In this document: in pieces, positions 1 through 9,238 of the stretch
How positions within the stretch are numbered: position 1 is the first letter of the stretch
Layout of the letters: the number at the start of each line of letters is the position of its first letter
Origin: Oscheius dolichura
Lineage: Eukaryota; Nematoda; Chromadorea; Rhabditida; Rhabditidae
Assembly: GCA_932521035.1 (NCBI GenBank)
Contig: OW051492.1
Coordinates: 7,998,001-8,062,000 of the forward strand
Direction of reading: 5' to 3'
DNA length: 64,000 bases
The notes under the pieces: model-generated
What the model saw: the letters and a program-made list of their open reading frames with translations, nothing else
Databases searched by the model: none
What the model was told of the DNA's origin: nothing
Translations under genes and position numbers: made by a program

Positions 1-85
1 ATAATCATTCTGTATCAACTCTTGTTTACTGGTCCAAGTGCAAAGGCATTTTCTTTTCATTCTTCCGTCGGTTGGTCGCCGGAGA

Positions 86-1407
86 ATGCCGCTTGATCTC
101 GACGAATTTCTCCGCTACCATGCCAAAACCCGTAATTCAGCACACAACAAAAGTGTCAGTTTTTTTATTTGTTTCTCGTTCAACTGGCGCGCCTTTTCAG
201 CTGAAATACAAAGAGGATGAGCTGTTGGAGTTGTGTGAAATGATGAGCAAGATCGTGGAGGCCGAGTGCAGTCTGGCGTCGATGGGTCCGCCCTGCACCA
301 TCGTCGGCGGTATTTTATTTGAAATTTGGAAACTCAACCGCCAAATTCCAGACATTCATGGCCAGTTCAACGACCTCCTTCGGATGTTCTCGACGGTCAG
401 CAGAGACAAGGGCATCTGTGGCGCCTTCCAGGACAACTTCGTCTTCCTCGGGGACTACGTCGACCGCGGGCGGCATTCCCTCGAGTGCGTCTGCTTCGTC
501 TTCGCCCTCAAATGCAGATATCCCCAGCAGGTTAGACCTTTAAATACAATAAAAGACAAAGATTGCAGTACGTACTCCTGAGAGGCAACCACGAGTCGCG
601 CAGCGTCAACCGGGACTATGGCTTCTGGGACGAGCTGGTGGACCGTTTCCCGCAGAAGGGGGAACAGCTCTGGGAAGCGTTCAACAAGGTCTTTGCCCTC
701 CTGCCGCTGGCCTGTCTCGTCGGCAAGAAGATCCTCTGCATGCACGGGGGCATCTCGGAACATCTGAAGAGTCTCCAGGACATCGAGGACATCAAGCGTC
801 CCCTAGACGACGTCAACCAACACCCACTGGCTTTGGGTATTTTTGGAATTATCGGTGGAAACAATCTGTCGGTTTAGATCTCCTCTGGGCTGATCCCTCT
901 CCCACGGTCACCGGCTTCAAGCCGAATGCAGTCCGTGGGGTCAGCGTCTTATTTGGCCCGGATACCGTCAAGGCTCTCTGTGAACATCTCGACATTGCGC
1001 TCATCGTCAGGGCCCATCAGGTTCCAATTTTCTTCCAGGACTGCCTAACCTGATGATTTTAGATGATGATGTCGGGGTTCGCCTTTTTTGCCAATCGCAA
1101 ACTGGTGACCATCTTCACGGCCCCCCGTTACCAAATCAATCTACCGAATGCCGGCGCCGTTCTCAAAGTGGCAGCCAACGGGCATCTGGGATTCCATACG
1201 CTTGTGCCGAAAGATGACGCGGCCGAACCACCGGCCGAGGAAAGCGTCTCGAGCAGCTGTTTTGCTGGAAAGGAAGAGGAAGGAGCGAAGAAGATGGCCC
1301 AGGAGAGGAAGAAGCGGGCGGTCAGGAAGAGGAGAAGCAAGGCCATCAAGAAGGACCAGCAGTCGACCGTCTCGACCGGCTCTACAACAACGAGCAAGAG
1401 CACCTAG
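86..1407 (+). CDS. Divergent PP1-type serine/threonine phosphatase
   Basis: Metal-dependent protein phosphatase of the PP1/GLC-7 type, predicted to remove phosphate from Ser/Thr. Later exons are 352-530, 569-836, 878-1020 and 1063-1407, with introns of 38-42 nt. The catalytic motifs are all readable: GDIHG (split by the first of these introns), GDYVDRG, RGNHE, HGGIS and RAHQ. The family segment after RAHQ is changed to MMMSGFAFF, and the usual YCGEFDNAGA reads YQINLPNAGA, so the conserved Cys is lost. A Lys/Arg-rich tail of about 60 residues follows the core. The N-terminus is uncertain: ATG 86 (MPLDLDEFLRYH, resembling the PP1 start) needs an unusual acceptor near 214, while ATG 120 joins cleanly to the TTTTCAG acceptor at 199. 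The last ~140 nt of coding sequence occur again, inverted, at 4943-5085. Nematodes have many such divergent PP1 paralogues, often sperm-expressed; that role here is inference. Confidence 0.85.
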
Positions 1408-1791
1408 AACAGGAAACACAGAACAAGTTAATAAAACACGACTCGGTGTTCTCTTCTTTTCTCTTTTCTGATTCACATTAGTGTTGTGCCCCCGAATCTA
1501 CATGGACTACTGGCAGAGAAGTCCGTTCCCTCAAAACTGGTTATGGTGGCCCTAGTCTTTTAGAAAGGCTCGCTAGAAATGTCGAATAGAAGAGATAGAA
1601 GAGTCATAGACGAGTCATAGATCGCGATTCTTATCTAGAGCTGCGTTTTTTGTTCCCGAGTGACTCCAGTTTCGGCTTATATGCTAATATTGCCTCCCTC
1701 TGGGGGAAGCTGTTCCAAAATTTCTTCTAAACCTCTATTTTCATAGGGTCGGAAGGTATTAGTACCTCAAACTTGGGTAATTAAACCGACG
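1265..1791. repeat. Left arm of inverted duplication (PP1 3' end + SL1 RNA)
   Basis: This segment, from within the last PP1 exon through the minus-strand SL1 gene, is repeated in inverted orientation at 4552-5085 with very few differences. It shows that the SL1 copies were multiplied together with a neighbouring gene end. Confidence 0.85.
1690..1787 (-). ncRNA. SL1 spliced leader RNA, copy 1
   Basis: Spliced-leader donor RNA of about 98 nt. The first 22 nt (1787 down to 1766) match the nematode SL1 leader and are followed by a GT splice donor. Next come a short AGGTA/TACCT hairpin across the donor, a U-rich Sm-type site AAATTTTGGAA, and a closing hairpin GCTTCCC/GGGAGGC. The 3' half matches the plan of C. 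elegans SL1 RNA. The leader is trans-spliced to mRNA 5' ends. This copy is head to head with copy 2. A CTCGGC element lies at -46 to -41 (minus strand, 1828-1833). Confidence 0.93.
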
Positions 1792-2028
1792 ACTGGGCTC
1801 GATCACGACTGATAGAGCAGTATAACTGCCGAGACCGTCTGGAACTCCAGTCCAAAGACATGACGAACGCCGAGAACGAGAGACGCGCCTTGGTGAAAGC
1901 GGGCCTGGCGTCTCTCCTCTCCTAGTGCGCTCTCTCGTTCCTTTTCTCTGTCCTCTCCCCGCCAGAGATCCACTCCCCCCGCCTCGGCAGCTGCTGGAAT
2001 GTAAAAGCGGTGGCCGAGCCTAGTCGTC
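1788..2028. promoter_or_regulatory. Bidirectional SL1 RNA promoter spacer
   Basis: The 241-bp spacer lies between two divergent SL1 RNA genes. Each side has CTCGGC at -46 to -41 and a GAGCC-AGTCGTC block abutting the leader. The whole spacer is repeated, inverted, at 6203-6441. By analogy with nematode snRNA and SL genes, CTCGGC is probably part of the proximal sequence element; that is inference from position and conservation. Confidence 0.6.
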
Positions 2029-2126
2029 GGTTTAATTACCCAAGTTTGAGGTACTAATACCTTCCGACCCTATGAAAATAGAGGTTTAGAAGAAATTTTG
2101 GAACAGCTTCCCCTAGAGGGAGGCAA
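2029..2126 (+). ncRNA. SL1 spliced leader RNA, copy 2
   Basis: Complete SL1 RNA with the 22-nt leader at 2029-2050, GT donor, Sm-type site and 3' hairpin (loop variant CCCCTAGAGGG). CTCGGC is at -46 to -41. It diverges from copy 1. Confidence 0.93.
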
Positions 2127-2138
2127 CAAAGAGAATAA

Positions 2139-2469
2139 CGCTGTTGTCTGCGTCCCAGGCTCCAGAAATTCATCTGTAGACGTTGAAAAGGCCCGTAATT
2201 TCCATAGAACGCTTCCAATTGATCTAGCGGGCAACCCGGCTCCTCACTGACCCCTTGAAGTCTTCGAACAAGAATCTAACCCCATAAAACTGGGGCCAAC
2301 GGCCGGTCAGACTATTGGCTAGAAATTGCTTTTTTCTTTGCTCAAACGTTATTTTGTAGAGAAGAAGTTAAATGTATTACTATGAGACCTTTGTTCATAA
2401 ATACAGATACGGAGGTCAGTATAATTTGGATGAAATCGATGAGAAGAGGGAGTAGTTGTCAGAAGTGAA
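2139..2469. other. Spacer without recognised gene
   Basis: Between SL1 copy 2 and the stomatin stop codon. It holds the stomatin 3' UTR; nothing else was recognised. Confidence 0.5.
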
Positions 2470-3593
2470 CTATTGGGTGTGATGGACCAGCCCAGAAACG
2501 TTGCGATTCCTGAAATCCGCTTCAATTATGACCTCTGCTGTCTCTAGTCCTAACTGTTGGTTTTGCTGGGGCAGGAAGGCTTGGATCAGATCAATTGGGA
2601 AGGGGAAGATGACCGTCGTGTTCTTCTCCGCACTGAAAATTCTTTATCTTCAGGGAAAGAGGAGGATAACTCACGCGACGGTGTTCAATGTCTGGAGATA
2701 GCGGAGCTGGAGAGCCGCGGGGGAGGAGGAGATGACGTCGGCGGCTTCTTTCAAGGCGAAGGAGGCCTTTTGCTCTCCCTCGGCAACGATCAACTTGGCA
2801 CGGGCTTCGCGGGACGCCTCGGCTTCGGCAGCCATGGCTCGTTGGAGCTGTTGGGGAAGGCGGACATCCTTGACTTCGACACGCTCCACGTGGACTCCCC
2901 AGGGCTCTGTGGCTTCATCCAGGGTGATCTGAAGAGGCCGAAGGTTACAAAAGGGGAAGAAGGTCGTACCTTCATGGATTTGGCGATCCCCTCCCTGTCG
3001 GAGAGCATTTCCGAGAGTTTCTTCGTCCCGAGGATGTTTCTCAGGGTGGTTTGAGCCAAGAGTTGCGTAGAGCCGCGGGCGTTTTCCACTTGAGTGACCT
3101 AAAAACGTTTTCCAGGATTCTTAAGGTCCCTACAGAGGCTGTAGCATTGTTGATACGGAAATAAACAACGGCATCAACTTGAACGGTGACAGAATCACTG
3201 GAGAGGATCTCTTGTGGAGGGACTTCAAACGAAAAGAGACGGAGATCCACCTTGGTGTAGGAATCGATACATGGAAGAACAAAGAAGACCCCTAATTCTC
3301 TAGTTTTAGGGAATACAGTAGCCCTTACCTGGTCCTTTAGCCCCGCCGGGAAGAAGCCGTCCCAAACGGAAGATGACAGCCCTCTCGTATTCCTGCACCG
3401 TCCGGATACAATAGCAGATAGCGAAGGGGAAGAAAAGAATCACGAAGATGTAGGAAATAATGATGAGGATGATCTCGGCACATCCATGACTGTGTTCAAC
3501 CTCTTCGCTCGCTTCCTGGCCGCCGTTTTCAACCATACGGCCGCGCTGTTCATCATAGCCCGGAGGACCGTTTACATGACCGACGGATGCCAT
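2470..3593 (-). CDS. Stomatin / band-7 (PHB) membrane protein
   Basis: Stomatin-family integral membrane protein of 322 aa. It is expected to sit as a hairpin in the inner leaflet and regulate ion channels or lipid domains, as C. elegans MEC-2, UNC-1 and STO proteins do. Exons (minus): 3593-3329, 3291-3134, 3098-2970, 2928-2675 and 2632-2470; the summed length is in frame. Residues ~40-62 form the hydrophobic hairpin ([20 protein letters not shown]). The PHB domain follows with [37 protein letters not shown] and LSDREGIA. Then come [20 protein letters not shown], the Glu/Ala-rich coiled coil [20 protein letters not shown], and [13 protein letters not shown] with an IFPFPIDLI tail. A splice acceptor lies 5 nt before the ATG (near 3597), suggesting trans-splicing. 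The gene sits inside the SL1 cluster. Which stomatin paralogue it is cannot be decided. Confidence 0.94.
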
Positions 3594-3883
3594 TTTCCTG
3601 GAGAGGAGAGAGTGTATAATGAAGATAATGGTAAGGAAATACAATATAGGCAAGAAAAGGGAGATATGGGCGAGGTTTTCGGACGTGGAGGCAACAGAAC
3701 GGCCTGGAAGCAGCCAATGGCCACTGAACTTCGCTGGGAAGAGATTTTTTGGCGGAAATATGGAGGTACGGAACGATAAGCAGAAGACCAAGCCACTTGG
3801 TTACCCTTATCGGGCATTATGTATCAGAAGGAGTGAACAAGCTCCGATTAGGGAAGGAGGAAGCAGGTGATAATGAAAAAGAA

Positions 3884-3949
3884 AGTTTGAGGTACTAATA
3901 CCTTCCGACCCTATGAAATTTTGGAACAGCTTCCCCCAGAGGGAGGCAA
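3884..3949 (+). pseudogene. Truncated SL1 RNA copy
   Basis: The last 7-8 nt of the leader are followed directly by the intron part of the RNA and the 3' hairpin. The first ~14-15 leader nt are missing, as is a ~17-nt block just before the Sm site that normally contains AGAGGTTTAGAAG. It cannot donate an SL1 leader. Confidence 0.85.
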
Positions 3950-4154
3950 CTAACTGGCACACGAGCTCACCTGGTGAGAACCAGTATTGGCCTCTGTGAT
4001 AGGGGGGTATTCTTTTTGCTGGAGTTTTGAAGAAAAGGGGAGCTAAGGGAACGAGAAATATTGTGAAGTTTTCAAAAAGGAGAGGAGTTCCCGCCTGTGG
4101 CAGAGACAGACGACGAGGTGGACAGGAGTCGGAGGAAGAAAGCGGCCACTTGTT

Positions 4155-4203
4155 GAACTCGGCAGCTCCTGTTCTTTATCAGCTGCGGCCGAGCCCAGTC
4201 GTC
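4155..4203 (+). promoter_or_regulatory. Candidate SL1 proximal sequence element (copy 4)
   Basis: GAACTCGGCAGC starts at -49. The CTCGGC core at -46 to -41 is at the same position in all eight intact copies, on both strands, even where the rest of the upstream sequence differs. This is the expected place for the snRNA-type element that recruits SNAPc. Confidence 0.6.
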
Positions 4204-4301
4204 GGTTTAATTACCCAAGTTTGAGGTACTAATACCTTCCGACCCTATGAAAATAGAGGTTTAGAAGAAATTTTGGAATAGCTTCCCCCAGAGGGAGGCA
4301 G
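4204..4301 (+). ncRNA. SL1 spliced leader RNA, copy 4
   Basis: Full-length SL1 RNA with leader, GT donor, Sm-type site AAATTTTGGAA and 3' hairpin. The final base is G instead of A. CTCGGC is at -46. Confidence 0.92.
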
Positions 4302-4555
4302 CTAACTGGCACACGAGTTCACCTGGTGAGGACCAGTATTGGCCTCTGTGATAGGGGGGTATTCTTTTTGCTGGAGTTTTGAAGAAAAGGGGAGCCAAGG
4401 GAACGAGAAATATTGTGAAGTCTTCAAAAAGGAGAGGAGTTCCCGCCTGTGGCAGAGACAGACGACGAGGTGGACAGGAGTCGGAGGAAGAAAGCGGCCA
4501 CTTGTTGAACTCGGCCGGTCTTCTGCCCTTTCAATAGACGGGAAGCCTCCTCGTC

Positions 4556-4653
4556 GGTTTAATTACCCAAGTTTGAGGTACTAATACCTTCCGACCCTAT
4601 GAAAATAGAGGTTTAGAAGAAATTTTGGAACAGCTTCCCCCAGAGGGAGGCAA
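4556..4653 (+). ncRNA. SL1 spliced leader RNA, copy 5
   Basis: Full-length SL1 RNA. The upstream region has the CTCGGC core but a different -40 to -1 sequence (CGGTCTTCTGCCC...), shared with copy 9. Its 3' flank is the inverted copy of the PP1 3' region. Confidence 0.93.
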
Positions 4654-4942
4654 TATTAGCATATAAGCCGAAACTGGAGTCACTCGGGAACAAAAAACGC
4701 AGCTCTAGATAAGAATCGCGATCTATGACTCGTCTATGACTCTTCTATCTCTTCTATTCGACATTTCTAGCGAGCCTTTCTAAAAGACTAGGGCCACCAT
4801 AACCAGTTTTGAGGGAACGGACTTATTCTCTGCCAGTAGTCCATGTGCATTCGGGGGCACAACACTAATGTGAATCAGAAAAGAGAAAAGAAGAGAACAC
4901 CGAGTCGTGTTTTATTAACTGGTTTGTTCTGTGTTTCCTGTT

Positions 4943-5085
4943 CTAGGTGCTCTTGCTCGTTGCTGTAGAGCCGGTCGAGACGGTCGACTGCTGGTCCTTC
5001 TTGATGGCCTTGCTTCTCCTCTTCCTGACCGCCCGCTTCTTCCTCTCCTGGGCCATCTTCTTCGCTCCTTCCTCTTCCTTTCCAG
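4943..5085 (-). pseudogene. Duplicated 3' fragment of the PP1-like gene
   Basis: It encodes only the basic C-terminal tail of the phosphatase at 86-1407, nearly identical, and no catalytic motif. It lies in the inverted duplication with SL1 copy 5. Confidence 0.8.
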
Positions 5086-6092
5086 AAAATTTAGAACAGA
5101 GCAAACAATTTGTCATGTTCTTCTGATAACTGTGTGGAATCAAACGTAACCCCATCTCTAAAGACTTTCCATGCTGCACCCATCCATTCCAAAACAAAAA
5201 ATTGAATTTGAACCCCAAGCCAATAAGGTTTCAACCGTTTTTGACAAGGAACAAGAGAAACGCGGGGAAAATGAGAGAAGGTTTTGAGGGGGATGTGTGA
5301 GCGACAAGGAGAGCAATCACGAAAACCAGAGAATAACTTTCTAATAAAAGAGACTGCGTGTCATTCGATGAATACAGTAAGCAAAATTAGTACGCCCTTC
5401 TGTAGATGCTAAATCCATATGCTAAAAAAATCTTACTATGCTGTTCCCGGACGTCCGCGGACGTTCGTCATACGAGCCCTTAGTCATGCCCCTGTTACAG
5501 ACGGCCCTCTGTCTTTGTTATCCCCTTTTGTTGGGAAACCTACGTCCCATGGCGACTGATAAGACGAGGCTCCTGTTGTGGCGATCGTTACTTTCGCCAC
5601 CGGCTCCTTATCGGTCCGCTACCTTCTCCCAACTCGACCACCTCTCATATTTTACTTATTCACACATCGATAAGGCCTTTTAATATTCTTTATCAAATGT
5701 TGACAAAACGATCCCATTTCCAGACTGGCATATATCCAGTCTTATTTTCTACCAGAGGACTACGGAATCATCGTGGAAAAGCCATCAAAGCAAAAACCGG
5801 TTTTGACAAATTTAACATATAAAACTCAATTGGCGTGCCACGCCGTCACACCGGTCATTTATGGAAAACAGAACACGGTTTCTGAGACAGTTTTTGATGG
5901 CCTTTCGAATGGACTAGGTGTCCACTCACGAGTCCAGCCTAAGCCGAAAAGGTTCCCTTGTAAGTAATAAAAGTGACTTCTTCTCTATAAAATGACAAGA
6001 GAAAAAACTGGAAACGCGTTCGGGGAATAGAAATATTTGAAAATATTATATTTCTCCACGCCTACAGATGAATTTCTAGCGACGCCGATGTC
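5086..6092. other. Spacer with dispersed repeat
   Basis: No gene recognised. About 5795-5970 is a diverged copy of 44942-45112: shared blocks TTTTGACAAATTTAACAT, TTTCGAATG and CTCACGAGTCCA, in the same order. An open frame in this copy is not kept in the other, so the repeat is probably non-coding. Confidence 0.5.
5795..5970 (+). repeat. Dispersed repeat, copy 1
   Basis: Alignable by eye over ~175 bp to 44942-45112. Family unknown. No terminal repeats seen. Confidence 0.65.
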
Positions 6093-6104
6093 AATCTCTC
6101 TTTG

Positions 6105-6202
6105 TTGCCTCCCTCTAGGGGAAGCTGTTCCAAAATTTCTTCTAAACCTCTATTTTCATAGGGTCGGAAGGTATTAGTACCTCAAACTTGGGTAATTAAA
6201 CC
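6105..6202 (-). ncRNA. SL1 spliced leader RNA, copy 6
   Basis: Full-length SL1 RNA with the leader at 6202-6181. It is the inverted duplicate of copy 2, with the same CCCCTAGAGGG hairpin variant. CTCGGC at -46 to -41 (minus, 6243-6248). Head to head with copy 7. Confidence 0.93.
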
Positions 6203-6441
6203 GACGACTAGGCTCGGCCACCGCTTTTACATTCCAGCAGCTGCCGAGGCGGGGGGAGTGGATCTCTGGCGGGGAGAGGACAGAGAAAAGAAACGAGAGA
6301 GCGCACAGGGTGGGGAGAGGCGCTTCCCGCTTTCACCAGGGCGCGTCTCTCGTTTTCGGCGTTCGTCATGTCTTCGGACTGGAGTTCCAGACGGTCTCGG
6401 CAGTTATTCTGCTCTATCAGTCGTGATCGAGCCCAGTCGTC

Positions 6442-6537
6442 GGTTTAATTACCCAAGTTTGAGGTACTAATACCTTCCGACCCTATGAAAATAGAGGTTT
6501 AGAAGAAATTTTGGAATAGCTTCCTAGAGGGAGGCAG
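6442..6537 (+). ncRNA. SL1 spliced leader RNA, copy 7
   Basis: SL1 RNA with an intact leader and Sm-type site AAATTTTGGAA. The 3' hairpin is shortened (CTTCCTAGAGGGAG) but can still pair. CTCGGC at -46. Confidence 0.9.
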
Positions 6538-6972
6538 CTAACTGGCACACGAGCTCACCTGGTGAGAACCAGTATTGGCCTCTGTGATAGGGGGGTATTC
6601 TTTTTGCTGGAGTTTTGAAGAAAAGGGGAGCCAAGGGAACGAGAAATATTGTGAAGTCTTCAAAAAGGAGAGGAGTTCCCGCCTGTGGCAGAGACAGACG
6701 ACGAGGTGGACAGGAGTCGGAGGAAGAAAGCGGCCACTTGTTGAACTCGGCAGCTCCTGTTCTTTATCAGCTGCGGCCGAGCCCAGTCGTCGGTTTAATT
6801 ACCCAAGTTTGAGGTACTAATACCTTCCGACCCTATGAAAATAGAGGTTTAGAAGAAATTTTGGAATAGCTTCCTAGAGGGAGGCAGCTAACTGGCACAC
6901 GAGCTCACCTGGTGAGAACCAGTATTGGCCTCTGTGATAGGGGGGGGGGGGGGGGTATTCTTTTTGCTGGAC
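6538..6972 (+). repeat. SL1 unit 3 and a truncated unit 4
   Basis: One complete ~350-bp unit (to 6887), then only the first ~85 bp of another before unrelated sequence. The G run (6 in the other units) has grown to 16 at 6940-6955. Confidence 0.85.
6792..6887 (+). ncRNA. SL1 spliced leader RNA, copy 8
   Basis: SL1 RNA with an intact leader and Sm site and the shortened 3' hairpin of copy 7. CTCGGC at -46. Confidence 0.9.
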
Positions 6973-7159
6973 GGCCACTTTGGTGTCAACTATCATCGGC
7001 CTTGGTGATTTTTGATTTTGGCTCTTAGACTACGCTCCCAATATACTAGACGGAATATAGATAGACTAGCGTAGTACAAGGATTCATTACGATATATACA
7101 GCTTAAGGCAATAGAGATCAAAGGCGCTTGGAAGGTGGGCACGGAGCTGGCCGCGGAGT

Positions 7160-8296
7160 CGGCTGGATCCACGGCCTCTCTCTCCTCGATAGCTCGTCTG
7201 AGGGCGGATCGCTGTCTCATCCTGAAACCGTGACTGTTGGCGAGGGATCGTTCTCTGCCCTTTCGGGCTAGTCCCCCCGACTTTGGCTTTACAGCTCCCT
7301 TCTTTACCTCAGGACTGTCCCTCGTCCGAAAAGAAAAGAACTGGCCCTTTACCTTCCTTCTGTCCAGTGTTTTGTGTTGTGTGTGTCCTTGTCCCGTGTC
7401 CTGTGTGTTCTGTCATGTCCGCTGTGTCCGTCTCTCTGGTCTCTGCCGCGTATCCCGTGTCCCTCTGGGGTCTACCACTCCCCTTTTACCCGTTTAAGAC
7501 TGTCCTCAGTTCCCGCTGTGTCTCGCGGCTGTAGTTTTTTTCAATTTGATTGGTTTGAGCCCAGTCGGGGCCGTTCAAAGGAAAAAAATAAATAAAAAGA
7601 AGCGGACTTACTCTACGCTCTTTGTCTCGGCTGTCAGTGGAATGAATCCTTAGGGCCAGGTTTCGTTGAGCCATGTAGGCCATCACTTTCCTCCACGCGG
7701 AACCATGGTCGGGTTCTGAGGTCAGGAGTTCCCCTTCTCCAACGATGAACACTCCCTCTCGAGCCGAGAAGTCTCCCACTGTAATTGTGCGAGAGTGGCG
7801 GCCGGCAGAGAGTGTGAACATAAATATCGTTTTTTAAATCAATTTTTGGTGGCCATAACCAGAGCAGCCATATTCCAGATCCTTCAAAATATAAATAAAT
7901 CTATCAAATAATAATCAACTCACCAGAGTAAGCCGAATATGAAGATGTTGGCACGGTTGAAAGGAATATCGGCACGAAGCAATATCCTTCTTCGGACAGC
8001 ATGGCTGTTTGGACGAGACCCGGTCAGTCTCGTTACCAATAGGATGAACGACAAAGAAGATGATCAGAAGACCTTTCCCCAATTCCCCTAACAAACTTCT
8101 TGCCAATGACCGGCTCGAAGAGGTGGTTCAAACGATAGTGGTAATAATGATTTATTAATAGAAAAACCTCAAATAGCTGCCCGTAGGTCTTTATGGGAGC
8201 GCTGCACCGCTCCCGGCCCGTGGCCATGGTCCAGTGTGCCCCCTGCGCCAATCTGGTGGGCGGGGGGACTTCTTTACGATTATTCTGATTCATCAA
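7160..8296 (-). CDS. Unidentified gene, exons unresolved
   Basis: I do not recognise this gene. Coding-like stretches on the minus strand run from ATG 8296 (MMNQNNRKEVPPPTRLAQG ...), through a hydrophobic segment near 8080-7925 (LSFILLVTRLTG ... RANIFIFGLLW), to VGDFSAREGVFIVGEGEL ... AYMAQRNLALRI near 7770-7620. That last stretch ends at a good GTAAGT donor near 7610. A final exon probably starts after TTTCAG near 7220 and reads in either of two frames. The phases between pieces could not be fixed by hand, so a pseudogene is possible. The gene lies inside the SL1 cluster, between copies 8 and 9. Confidence 0.35.
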
Positions 8297-8724
8297 TCAA
8301 AACACTTCGGCCCGCAGGCTTGATTTGGAGTTTTTATTTGTAGTCTGGGCTTGTTATGTGTGTTCGGTGTTTTTTGCTCTCTTTTCTGTCTATTTTATTG
8401 CTTTCAGCAAGCCTCCGGCCCTATTTTTTGCTGTCTGACCCAAGAATTGTCTTTTGGTAACGGGTTTATTTTAACAGGTTAACAATGGAGTTTTAACAAG
8501 GGTTCAACAAGTGGACGTTGTAGTCCTTTTACTGGTGCCGGCTTGCCGGAGCACATTGCGATGTGGTGATCGGGTGAATGGCACTTTCCACATATGTGGC
8601 TGAAAATGGATAAATAGTGACCGAGGTTTTCCTACTTAATTGTCCAGCTTCAACTTTTAGAAGCTTTGATTTCCAATACAAGCTTCCTCAGCGTTTCCGA
8701 ACAAGATCTTCTTGACTTCGGGAG
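8297..8724. other. Spacer without recognised gene
   Basis: AT-rich spacer. No open frame or repeat recognised. Confidence 0.4.
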
Positions 8725-9057
8725 GTGGACCAGTACAAGCCAAGGAGAGTAATATCAGCCTCTCTTGTTTTACGTAGACTTTTCCCTCCATTCAGGGGGA
8801 ATCTTCTTCACATGGCGTGTTTTATTCAACCAAATAGGGACTGGATGTATGCCAGTCTGAAAAGAAGTTTTTTTAAAGGTTTTAATTGGAAAAGAATAGA
8901 AAGGGGAGATGAAATGGGCAGAATTTTGAAGGGAGAGAAGGTTCCCGCCTGTGGCAGAGACAGACGACGAGGTGGGCAGGAATCGAAGGAACAAAGCCGC
9001 CACATGTTGAACTCGGCCGGTCCTCTGCCCTTTCAATAGACGGGAAGCCTCTTCGTC

Positions 9058-9156
9058 GGTTTAATTACCCAAGTTTGAGGTACTAATACCTTCCGACCCT
9101 ATGAAAATAGAGGTTTAGAAGAAATTTTGAAATCGCTTCCCTGAAGAGGGAGGCAA
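9058..9156 (+). ncRNA. SL1 spliced leader RNA, copy 9 (altered Sm site)
   Basis: Intact 22-nt leader and donor. The Sm-type site reads AATTTTGAAA instead of AATTTTGGAA, and the 3' hairpin loop differs (CCCTGAAGAGGG). About 118 bp upstream (8940-9057) is a partial unit with CTCGGC at -46. It may be a weaker or decaying gene. Confidence 0.85.
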
Positions 9157-9238
9157 CAGATATCTGATTCTTGGACTGCCATTGATTGCCGGGGTTTACC
9201 AGAATTGAGAGATTTCCCCATTAGCCAAAGAGCTTTAG

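Larger units (their letters stand above)
3950..4653 (+). repeat. Two tandem ~350-bp SL1 RNA units
   Basis: Two head-to-tail units (about 3950-4301 and 4302-4653), each a ~250-bp upstream region followed by one SL1 gene. The upstream region begins CTAACTGGCACACGAG and carries a short GGGGGG run and the CTCGGC element. The same unit recurs at 6538-6887, starts again at 6888, and its promoter-proximal half recurs at 8940-9057. Open reading frames of 65-81 codons in the units only reflect repetition. Confidence 0.88.
4552..5085. repeat. Right arm of inverted duplication (SL1 RNA + PP1 3' end)
   Basis: Inverted copy of 1265-1791. It ends inside PP1 coding sequence on the minus strand (4943-5085: GKEEEGAKKMAQERKKRAV then the same tail), so it is a 3' fragment of the phosphatase gene with no catalytic domain. 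Confidence 0.85.
6093..6537. repeat. Inverted copy of the divergent SL1 pair
   Basis: The block 1690-2138 (two divergent SL1 genes and their spacer) reappears here in inverted orientation with scattered substitutions. Confidence 0.85.

Noticed and set aside
4339-6820. Repeated 65-81 codon open frames (MASVIGGYSFCW...) in SL1 units
   Set aside because: They recur only because the non-coding unit is repeated. They run into the SL1 RNA gene and show no protein family features.
1690-9156. 5S rRNA linked to SL1 genes as in C. elegans
   Set aside because: No 5S-like internal promoter or conserved core was recognised in the spacers.
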